A stretch of DNA of 11,836 bases from CAZWDO01 sp964632485 [NCBI: uncultured bacterium] (GTDB lineage: Bacteria; JAGOEH01), in assembly GCA_964632485.1 (NCBI GenBank), contig CAZWDO010000008.1:1-11836 (forward strand), read 5' to 3'. Position numbers and translations under genes: made by a program. Below, in pieces: positions 5,190 through 11,836 of this stretch. The notes below the pieces were generated by a model that made no database searches, was not told where the DNA came from, and saw nothing but the letters and a program-made list of their open reading frames with translations. Numbering within the stretch: position 1 is the first letter of the stretch; each line of letters starts with the position of its first letter.

Positions 5190-5723
5190 TTAGCGCTCTT
5201 CTTCTTCCTGCTCTTCTTCGGTGTAGGGTTGGAGACTTTTGACAATCTTCATCAAGTCGTTAACCCATTTTTTAAATTCTTTAGGATTGGCAATAGTAAC
5301 GGCAGTCAGCACTTGCGCGTTCGGAGTGATCACCAGGTCAATGGAGACTTCGAGTTTACCTTTTTCCGCGGTACCCGACAATGTGACCATTGGCATCCCA
5401 TTGATCTCTGTTTCGGAGACATCTTCACTGAACTCAAGGTCATTGAGGGATTCTTCTAAATCTTTTTGTACTTTTAGAATGGCTTTTTCCACATCATCGG
5501 CGTCAATCACGAAGAAAACCATGGCAATGTGATCACCGGGCGATGAAACGACCAGAGTATCGCCTTCAGTGGCATTGGGAACTCCGTCGAGGGTTTGAGA
5601 CCAACCTTCCGGGATGTCGAACTGAACTTGCGCGGAGGACCAGATGTAGGTTTCGGCCTGAGCAAACGAAACGAGGAAAAACATACAGAATAATGCGGCA
5701 CACAACACTCGGCTTAGTTTCAT
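5190..5723 (-). CDS. Small secreted protein with PsbP/DUF1795-like character
   Basis: A 177-residue protein with a clear Sec signal peptide, MKLSRVLCAALFCMFFLVSF then AQA, probably cut before ETY (after about residue 23). The mature part has FDIPEGWSQTL near its start, beta-rich segments with alternating polar and hydrophobic residues, and KIVKSLQP before the end. This order (a PxGW start and a late IxxSL helix) recalls PsbP-like or DUF1795 domains of exported proteins, but the match is by eye. The tail is a run of Glu, EEEQEEEER. The ATG at 5723 is preferred over longer frames because AGGAG lies 8 bases upstream and the signal peptide begins there. It has its own promoter and terminator and so is separate from the Cys-repeat locus. 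The function is unknown; it is likely periplasmic. Confidence 0.75.
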   Translation of the reverse strand: MKLSRVLCAALFCMFFLVSFAQAETYIWSSAQVQFDIPEGWSQTLDGVPNATEGDTLVVSSPGDHIAMVFFVIDADDVEKAILKVQKDLEESLNDLEFSEDVSETEINGMPMVTLSGTAEKGKLEVSIDLVITPNAQVLTAVTIANPKEFKKWVNDLMKIVKSLQPYTEEEQEEEER

Positions 5724-5775
5724 GCTTGAAACTCCTGTTAGATTGTTTTTTTTTTGCGCCATACATAACGCTCTA

Positions 5776-5804
5776 AATATATCATAAACAATTCTGTTTG
5801 TCAA
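5776..5804 (-). promoter_or_regulatory. Promoter of the small secreted-protein gene
   Basis: On the minus strand TTGACA (5799-5804), a 17-bp spacer and TATATT (5776-5781). The start point would be near 5769, giving a 5' leader of about 45 bases that contains AGGAG ahead of the ATG at 5723. It is a useful contrast to the leaderless promoters of the neighbouring locus. Confidence 0.8.
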
Positions 5805-5810
5805 GTTCAT

Positions 5811-6043
5811 TTTTAAATAGGAGCGGGTTAAAAATTTATCGGAACCCGTATATTTTATCTCATACCTCTAGTTACAGAGAGCGGACGCGCCGTCATGATA
5901 GAAATTCCTTTAACCTTGGTTTTTCTTCCCGCCGGGAATAGTCAAAGCAGTCAATAGGTGCTTTTGAGGTATTTTCAACGGGCTTGCGGGGGATGGGTAG
6001 AAGCCGATTTTTAAAAAATGGTTCTTAAGACCCGGTTTTTTTA
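5811..6043. other. Intergenic stretch between divergent genes
   Basis: This part of the gap between the divergent secreted-protein and GHL10 genes holds no ORF of note and no RNA gene that I can recognise. It is less AT-rich than the promoter zones on either side. It could hold regulatory sites, but none stands out. Confidence 0.4.
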
Positions 6044-6072
6044 TTGCTTTTAATGCCTTTTTTTTGTATATT
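6044..6072 (+). promoter_or_regulatory. Promoter of the GHL10 lipoprotein gene
   Basis: TTGCTT at 6044-6049, a 17-bp spacer and TATATT at 6067-6072. The start point would fall near 6079, about 29 bases before the ATG at 6108. A Shine-Dalgarno-like GCGAGG ends 7 bases before the ATG, so this gene has an ordinary leader. Confidence 0.7.
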
Positions 6073-6107
6073 CTATCATCAAATCTTAACTGAAGCGAGG
6101 TAAAGTC

Positions 6108-7685
6108 ATGAATTTTTATAGTCGGATCAGCGTTTTAATGCTTCTTGCGGTATTTGGATTGAATACCGGGTGTTTTTCGACTAAACGAAGCGCTATCGAG
6201 GAGAATTCGCCGAACCAACCGGCGGCGCGCCGCGAATTCCGCGCGGCTTGGGTCGCCACGGTGGATAATATCGATTGGCCCAGTAAAAAAGGGCTCACAA
6301 CGGCCGAACAGCAAGCGGAAATTTTAGCTATTCTCGATACCGCTGCCGCATTGAAGCTGAACGCGATTGTTTTTCAGGCGCGGCCTCAGTGCGATGCTTT
6401 TTATAAAAGCGATCTGGAACCCTGGTCCTATTTTTTGACCGGAAAACAGGGAGAAGCCCCGGAACCCTATTATGATCCGCTGCAATTCTGGATAACGGAG
6501 GCGCATAAGCGAGGATTGGAACTTCACGCCTGGTTCAATCCCTACCGCGCGCATCATCCGCAGGGCGGCGAACTCAGTTCCCATTCCATTGTTAAACAAA
6601 AACCAGAATTGGCGCGCGAACTCAATGATGGATATTATTGGTTGGAACCGGCGGATCCCCGCACCCGGGAACATTCGTTGGCGGTTATTTTGGATGTAGT
6701 TCGGCGCTATGATGTTGACGGCGTTCATTTAGACGATTATTTTTATCCGTATCCGGATTACCATAACGGCCGAGATTTTCCCGATGATGCGAATTGGCAG
6801 AAATATCAGCAGGGGGGTGGCAAACTCTCCCGCGGAGATTGGCGTCGCGACCAAGTCAACTGTTTTGTAGAGGAACTCTATCGCCGGGTAAAAAATGAAA
6901 AGAAATTTGTCAAGGTCGGGATCAGTCCCTTTGGTATCTGGCGCCCCGGATATCCGGATGGTGTCGAGGGCTTTGACCAGTACAACCAGCTTTACGCCGA
7001 TGCGCGGTTATGGCTGAATCAGGGATGGATCGATTATTTTACCCCGCAAATCTATTGGCGCATCGACCAGTTTCAGCGAAGTTTTCCGGTGATTCTGAGC
7101 TGGTGGCATCGGGAAAATCAGCAAAAGCGTCATCTCTGGCCCGGATTGGCGATTTTCAATATGCGCGATAGCAGCGGTGTTCAGGAAAATATCAACCAGA
7201 TCATGGTGACGCGCGGAATTGAAGCTGAATCGGCGGGCGAAATCCTTTTTAGTATGAAACAGTTGCTCCAGAACCGGTTTGGAATCACCAGCGCTTTGCA
7301 GGCCGGCCCCTATCGCGATGATGCGTTGGTTCCCCCCAGCCCATGGCTGGACCAGCAGGCGCCGGCCATGCCGGTCGTTTCGCTCAATCGATTGGAAGAT
7401 AAACTGAAAATTCGCTGGTCCCCGGCATCCGACAATAGCGTGTTCCGGTGGGTGATCTATTACCATTACAACCATACCTGGCGGTATGAAATTTTAAATG
7501 GTGGGATGAGGGAATATACCCTGGAAGCGCAATACCCATTAGCGCGCCGTCAACGTAACAATGGCCTGGAGGCCGATAGTTCCAGCATCGAAATGCGGCC
7601 GGTGACCCAAATCGCCGTGTCCGCCGTCAGCCGTACCGGAGTCGAAAGCCCCCGGCGGATTTTATATCCCGCCCGTAACGAATGA
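6108..7685 (+). CDS. GHL10-family (DUF187, YngK-like) glycoside hydrolase-like lipoprotein
   Basis: A 525-residue exported lipoprotein. The signal sequence ends in a lipobox LNTGC with the lipidated Cys at 22. A glycosyl-hydrolase-like GHL10 barrel follows, opening with EFRAAWVATVDNIDWPS (43-59), a family hallmark. Then come LNAIVFQARPQCDAFY (84-99), LELHAWFNPYRAH (137-149), DVDGVHLDDYFYPYP (202-216, with the acidic pair D209-D210), VGISPFGIWRPG (270-281) and IDYFTPQIYWR (308-318). From about residue 418 there is a C-terminal fibronectin type III-like region with RWSPASDNS. Family members are thought to act on cell-wall or extracellular glycans; the substrate here is unknown. It has its own promoter and Shine-Dalgarno site and is not linked to the Cys-repeat locus. 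Length and start agree with the family. Confidence 0.9.
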   Translation: MNFYSRISVLMLLAVFGLNTGCFSTKRSAIEENSPNQPAARREFRAAWVATVDNIDWPSKKGLTTAEQQAEILAILDTAAALKLNAIVFQARPQCDAFYKSDLEPWSYFLTGKQGEAPEPYYDPLQFWITEAHKRGLELHAWFNPYRAHHPQGGELSSHSIVKQKPELARELNDGYYWLEPADPRTREHSLAVILDVVRRYDVDGVHLDDYFYPYPDYHNGRDFPDDANWQKYQQGGGKLSRGDWRRDQVNCFVEELYRRVKNEKKFVKVGISPFGIWRPGYPDGVEGFDQYNQLYADARLWLNQGWIDYFTPQIYWRIDQFQRSFPVILSWWHRENQQKRHLWPGLAIFNMRDSSGVQENINQIMVTRGIEAESAGEILFSMKQLLQNRFGITSALQAGPYRDDALVPPSPWLDQQAPAMPVVSLNRLEDKLKIRWSPASDNSVFRWVIYYHYNHTWRYEILNGGMREYTLEAQYPLARRQRNNGLEADSSSIEMRPVTQIAVSAVSRTGVESPRRILYPARNE

Positions 7686-7686
7686 T

Positions 7687-7724
7687 GTTTTAACTATAAC
7701 GCGCGCCTTTTTATCTGTTAAAAC
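7687..7724 (+). terminator. Possible weak terminator after the GHL10 gene
   Basis: GTTTTAAC (7687-7694) and GTTAAAAC (7717-7724) form a perfect 8-bp inverted repeat starting directly after the stop codon, around a 22-base loop. The stem is AT-rich and lacks a good T run after it, so the call is weak. Confidence 0.3.
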
Positions 7725-7808
7725 GACGCTATTTCTCCCTATACGAAATGTTATGGTGCATGGATGACTTATCCAAGGAGCCTATCGGAGTTTTTTTGAT
7801 CCTCTTAC

Positions 7809-7823
7809 CCGGAAATTTTCCGG
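7809..7823. repeat. 15-bp perfect palindrome downstream of the hybrid kinase gene
   Basis: CCGGAAA and TTTCCGG flank a single central base. The loop is too small for a full hairpin, but the CCGG ends could pair around an AT loop. Read on the minus strand it comes 24 bp after the kinase stop codon, with a run of seven A bases, not T, further on, so it is a poor terminator and could equally be a protein-binding site. Confidence 0.3.
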
Positions 7824-7846
7824 TCTTAATCGGCTTATTTGCAGCT

Positions 7847-10800
7847 TTAATCGGCCGGATCGCTGTTCATTTTTCTGGTTTGCAATTCGACGAGCTGATG
7901 TTCCCGCAGGGTCTGCAGATCATGTTGGGTTGCAATGACGGGATGGATGGAATGCCCGGTGGGAATAACCCCGACCCAGGTATCGCGGCCCGAGTTTTTA
8001 GCAATATAGAGCGCTTCATCGGCAATGTTCACGACTTGTTCCCAGTTCATTAATGTGAGATTGGCCGGGAAGAAGGGGAAAATTGCATAACCGATGGAAC
8101 AGGTCTGCTTGAGAATCTCCCCGTCGGGAAGTTCGAATGGATGGGCCGAGACGGTGGATCGAATCCGTTCTGCAAATGCCGCCGATTGGGAAAGCGTCGA
8201 GGGATGAGTGGTTACAAGAAACTCTTCACCCCCCCAACGTACGATCGTATCTGATTCACGGCATAGGGACGTCAATATATTCGATAGCTGGATGAGCACC
8301 TGATCCCCGGCAAGATGGCCATAGGTATCGTTGATCCGTTTGAAAAAATCCAAATCAATCATCAGGAAAAGTAAGCCCGTATGCGCTACGGATGACTCCT
8401 GTCCTGTATGCTGGGCATAATCCCGCAGAACCCGCGCTATTTCCTTGTCAATAGTCTGTTGAAGATAACGCCGGTTGCGTAATCCAGTCAGCGGATCGGT
8501 GAGGCTGATTTCCTCTAATTTGCGGTTAGCCTGGGTCAGTTCATTGTTCAGATGTCGTTGTTTTTCCAGCAGAAGCGCTTTTCCAACGGCCGAAATCGCG
8601 TGGCCGCGAAATCGTTTCAGCATGGCGAAATCGGATTGATTGAACAACTCTCTTTTTTGAAAATTTTCAAAAATTAAAAATCCCGTCAAATTCTGGTCGA
8701 TTTCAATAGTCATATAGAGTACCGATTGAGGTCCCGGGAGTTTTGTCTCACGCCAATGAGCGTTTAATGCGGTGAGCGAGTGGACTACGAAAACACCTTC
8801 GTCCACCTGCATCGATTCGGCGGCATATACCTGGATAATTTCATCATAGCTGAGATTGTATGGGTTATGATCAGCGATATCCAATCCGGCGCTGTCGAAA
8901 ATTCGAAATCTATCTTCCAGTTGCTCCCGCTGTAAGAATATACAGCGTTGGGCTTGCGGGAAAATAATCAGCCCTTTGTCAACTAAGGCTCGGATTACGT
9001 TTGGATATTCAATTTCCTGATTGATCAGCCGGATAATGCTGTTGAGGGTTTCCAGTTCCTGGTTGCGTTCATTGAGCGCCAGTGTGCGTTGTTCAACTTT
9101 TAATTCCAGATTGCGATTGATATCTAATAATTCCAGGTGGGTTTTGACGCGCGAAACCAATTCGTTCTTCGAAATGGGTTTACTAATAAAGTCATTGGCG
9201 CCGAGACTGAACCCTTCAACGATATCGGAAACCTGGTTTTTAGCTGTTAAAAAAATGATGGGCAGTTCATACATGGAGTGTTTTTTTCTGATTTTTTGAG
9301 TAACCTCAAATCCCGATATTTTCGGCATCATGATATCCAATAAAATGAGGTCGAAACGGGTATCCGATTCAAGGTAATCAAGAGCTTCCTGTCCATTCAC
9401 CGCTTCGTAGATATTATAGTTTTGCATCGATAGAAAATTAAGCAGGACTTGACGATTGACCGCTTCGTCATCGACGATCAGCACATTGAAGTCGGCTTTC
9501 TTTATGGCTGAGGCAGGATTTTGGTTCGGCAGGGCAGTCAGACTCTCTAATATCGGCTCGGGAAGCAGATTGACGGTTTCATAGCGTACTGAAAGTGAAT
9601 CCAGGGGTTCGGCCGAAAGGGAGAGAGTAAAGGTGAACGTTGAACCGCGGTTAAGTTCCGATTCGACCCTGATTTCCCCTTTATGAAGTTCCACTAACTG
9701 TTTGGTGATCGTCAATCCCAGTCCAGTGCCGCCGTAGAGTCGGGTCGTATCGCCTTCTGCCTGTTCAAACGATAGAAAAATGCGCTGAAATTTGTCCGGG
9801 GCAATGCCGATACCTGTATCACTGATGTGAATTAAGGCGCGTTGACCTTCTGTTTCAGCGCTGATTGTAACTCTGCCGCTATCGGTGAATTTGATGGCAT
9901 TGCCAATCAGGTTGAAGAGAATTTGCTGAAGTCGTTCTTCATCGGCTTCCACCGGGGGAAAATCATGGCTGATTTGATTGATAAATTCAATTTCTTTTTT
10001 TCCCGCCAAGGGTTTGGAAAGGTTCAGAATCACTTCGGCCAGCGAATGTAAATCGATTGGACGTAATTTCAGAATCATACCGCGGTTTTTCAGTTTGGAA
10101 AAATCGAGAATATCGTTAACCAGTCCGGCCAATCGTCTGGCGCTGGATACGACCATCGCCAGATTCTTGCGGGTCAGATTGTTTAATTCTCCCGCCACTC
10201 CTTCCATCAGCGATTCGGCTATTCCGATGATTCCGTTGAGCGGCGTACGCAGTTCATGCGAGGTATTGGCCAAAAATTCATCCTTCATTTGATCCAATTG
10301 TTTAAGCCGTTTGGTTACTTCCTTTTCTCGTTCCAATTCTTTTTGTTTAAGCGCGACCTTGCGTTTCTGTGAACGGATAAAGAGAAGCGCCGCGCCCAGC
10401 AGGGAAATAACATAAGAGGTGTATGCCCACCAGGTTTTCCAGGGCGGCGGCGTTATTATAATACTTAGAGCGGTTCCGGATTGATTCCATATCTGGTCAT
10501 TGTTTGACGCTTTAACCCGAAAAGTGTAAACACCCGCCGGTAGATTGGTATAAGTGGCATAGCGACGCTGAGCATCGGTATAGTTCCATTCTTTATCAAA
10601 ACCTTCCAGCTTATAAGCATAGCGGTTTTTAGCGGGAGAAACGTAATCCAGAGCGGCGAAACTGAACGCGATGACGTACTCCTGATAGCTGAGTTTCAGT
10701 ATGGATGTATAGTCGATGGTACGCGTCAGGAGTGTTCCATTGGCAGAGGGGAAAACAGGTTCGTTGAACAGCCGGAACTCGGTCAGCGCTACCGGTGGGA

Positions 10801-11836
10801 TATTCTGATTTTCCCGGATAGTGTCCGGGTGAAAGCAGTTGAATCCATTAATTCCGCCAAAAAAGAACCAGCCCTTCTCATTTTTGTAATAGGCGCCGTT
10901 ATTGAATTCCGCGCTTTGCAAACCGTCCGCGAGGTCATAGCATCTAAATTCATTTGTTTCGGGATTGAAGCGGCAGATGCCGTTGTTGGTGCTCATCCAT
11001 AGAAACCCGTGGCTGTCTTCCAGTATGCCATAAACCACATCATTCGGTAACCCCTCTTGAGTAGTGAAATGCTGGAATGTTTCGGCGATTGGATCGAAAA
11101 GCGCAAATCCGCTGCCGGCAGTTCCGATCCATAACCGCTTCCGGCTATCTTCCATAATCGAGGTAACATTCTGGTCACGCAGGCTGTGTGGATTTTGAGG
11201 GTCGGGACGATAATGGATGAAATCGCCCGTGGAACGGTCCATCTTGTTCAGCCCGCCCCCCCAGGTAACGACCCAGAAATTGCCATGGCGATCGTCCAGC
11301 ATGTCGCGCACATCGTTGAAACTGATACTGCGCGGATTATGCATCTCATTCTGATAGCGGATGAAACGTCCGGTTGTGGGATCAAATCGGTTGAGGCCTC
11401 CGCGAAAGGTTCCGACCCAGATGGCGCCGCCGCGGTCCTCATAAATGGATCGGATTTGGGGATGGCTGAGTGAATAAGGATTTTCCGGATCATGGCGATA
11501 GGTCTTAAAAACCAGTTTCGGGCGAGATTCTCTCTGCCCGGGAAGTTGTATGATCTCTACCAGCCCTTCGTAGCTCCCGGCCCACAGGCGTCCTTTAGAG
11601 TCACGCAACATAGCTCGGATATCATTGCTGGGAATAGTTCGTGGATCGTTCGGATCATTGAGATAATGGTAAAAACGATTTTCCCGACAGTCGTAAAGAT
11701 TCAACCCCCCGCGTTCGGTACCGATCCACAGCAGATCGGACGAATCCTGCAGGAAACAGCGGACCGAATTAATATTCAGGCTGTTGGGATTGGTGGGGTT
11801 GCGCTGGAATAAGTTGAATTTGATGTTTTTATAATT
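7847..11836 (-). CDS. Periplasmic beta-propeller hybrid histidine kinase with receiver, GAF and GGDEF domains (5' truncated)
   Basis: The frame is open to the right edge; 1,329 residues are visible (numbered from the edge) and the true start lies outside. Residues 1 to about 335 are two-component regulator propeller repeats (LLWIGTERGGL, AIWVGTFRGGL, RLWIGTAGSG). A Y_Y_Y domain follows at about 400-462, then a membrane helix at 468-487. Next come HisKA with SHELRTPLNG (phospho-acceptor H527) and HATPase_c with N646, DTGIGI at 673 and GGTGLGL at 702. The receiver domain has D789, D790, acceptor D834, T864 and K886. A GAF-like region spans about 928-1094, and a GGDEF domain carries GGEEF at 1202-1206 and an inhibitory-site RESD at 1193-1196. 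It should sense a periplasmic ligand (sugars in related HTCS systems), relay phosphate to its own receiver, and make cyclic di-GMP. Most HTCS proteins end in an AraC-type DNA-binding domain instead. The TTG at 11704 is internal, not a start. Confidence 0.92.
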   Translation of the reverse strand, partial: NYKNIKFNLFQRNPTNPNSLNINSVRCFLQDSSDLLWIGTERGGLNLYDCRENRFYHYLNDPNDPRTIPSNDIRAMLRDSKGRLWAGSYEGLVEIIQLPGQRESRPKLVFKTYRHDPENPYSLSHPQIRSIYEDRGGAIWVGTFRGGLNRFDPTTGRFIRYQNEMHNPRSISFNDVRDMLDDRHGNFWVVTWGGGLNKMDRSTGDFIHYRPDPQNPHSLRDQNVTSIMEDSRKRLWIGTAGSGFALFDPIAETFQHFTTQEGLPNDVVYGILEDSHGFLWMSTNNGICRFNPETNEFRCYDLADGLQSAEFNNGAYYKNEKGWFFFGGINGFNCFHPDTIRENQNIPPVALTEFRLFNEPVFPSANGTLLTRTIDYTSILKLSYQEYVIAFSFAALDYVSPAKNRYAYKLEGFDKEWNYTDAQRRYATYTNLPAGVYTFRVKASNNDQIWNQSGTALSIIITPPPWKTWWAYTSYVISLLGAALLFIRSQKRKVALKQKELEREKEVTKRLKQLDQMKDEFLANTSHELRTPLNGIIGIAESLMEGVAGELNNLTRKNLAMVVSSARRLAGLVNDILDFSKLKNRGMILKLRPIDLHSLAEVILNLSKPLAGKKEIEFINQISHDFPPVEADEERLQQILFNLIGNAIKFTDSGRVTISAETEGQRALIHISDTGIGIAPDKFQRIFLSFEQAEGDTTRLYGGTGLGLTITKQLVELHKGEIRVESELNRGSTFTFTLSLSAEPLDSLSVRYETVNLLPEPILESLTALPNQNPASAIKKADFNVLIVDDEAVNRQVLLNFLSMQNYNIYEAVNGQEALDYLESDTRFDLILLDIMMPKISGFEVTQKIRKKHSMYELPIIFLTAKNQVSDIVEGFSLGANDFISKPISKNELVSRVKTHLELLDINRNLELKVEQRTLALNERNQELETLNSIIRLINQEIEYPNVIRALVDKGLIIFPQAQRCIFLQREQLEDRFRIFDSAGLDIADHNPYNLSYDEIIQVYAAESMQVDEGVFVVHSLTALNAHWRETKLPGPQSVLYMTIEIDQNLTGFLIFENFQKRELFNQSDFAMLKRFRGHAISAVGKALLLEKQRHLNNELTQANRKLEEISLTDPLTGLRNRRYLQQTIDKEIARVLRDYAQHTGQESSVAHTGLLFLMIDLDFFKRINDTYGHLAGDQVLIQLSNILTSLCRESDTIVRWGGEEFLVTTHPSTLSQSAAFAERIRSTVSAHPFELPDGEILKQTCSIGYAIFPFFPANLTLMNWEQVVNIADEALYIAKNSGRDTWVGVIPTGHSIHPVIATQHDLQTLREHQLVELQTRKMNSDPAD

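Noticed and set aside
5724-5810. N-terminal extension of the small secreted protein
   Set aside because: It would bury the signal peptide and overlap the promoter. The ATG at 5723 has AGGAG at a good distance.
7748-8053. Plus-strand ORF of 101 codons antisense to the end of the hybrid kinase
   Set aside because: Most of it is the reverse of well-conserved GGDEF-domain codons, and it has no family signature.

Overview
The window reads as a chromosomal segment from a Gram-negative bacterium, probably in or near the FCB/Calditrichota/KSB1-type lineages. The pointers are a FlgD-like/type IX-type C-terminal domain on the first (truncated) protein, a lipoprotein of the glycosyl-hydrolase-like GHL10 family, and a very large periplasmic beta-propeller hybrid histidine kinase. 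This placement is inferred from gene families, not from a marker gene.

Layout. 1-227: end of a secreted or surface protein. 241-363: an intergenic cluster of GC-rich palindromic repeats. 397-5120: a compact, unusual five-gene locus. It holds a Cys-cluster (YkgJ-like) protein with a tiny overlapping upstream ORF, a 214-aa Cys-repeat protein on the minus strand, an HPr-kinase-like P-loop protein on the plus strand, a second HPr-kinase-like protein on the minus strand, and a 377-aa Cys-repeat protein just upstream of that second kinase. 5136-5723: a small secreted protein with a textbook promoter, Shine-Dalgarno site and terminator. 6044-7685: a GHL10 lipoprotein. 7847 to the right edge: a hybrid histidine kinase ending in a diguanylate cyclase domain, with its N-terminus outside the window.

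The central locus is the exciting part. The two Cys-repeat proteins share a start of the form MKKxYxxPEIxxFxxL. They then run as 16 and 31 units of C-x-x-G-x-x-[A/P], roughly ten residues each, with every cysteine at unit position 1. A leader-like start plus a modular Cys-rich body resembles a RiPP (ribosomally made, post-translationally modified peptide) precursor, but much larger than usual. The neighbours fit: HPr-kinase-like proteins are known beside lasso-peptide and SynChlorMet-type RiPP precursors, and a Cys-rich metal- or cluster-binding protein could act on cysteine substrates. No radical SAM enzyme, protease, transporter or recognised leader-binding protein is visible, so the function is a hypothesis.

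The four transcription units of this locus share a promoter design: an exact TTGACA -35 box, a -10 box 16-17 bp on, and an ATG only 6-7 bp after the -10 box. They should therefore be transcribed as leaderless or nearly leaderless mRNAs. The neighbouring secreted-protein and GHL10 genes use ordinary leaders with Shine-Dalgarno sites, so the leaderless layout appears specific to the locus. One of these promoters carries a 12-bp A tract inside its spacer, a possible slippage switch.
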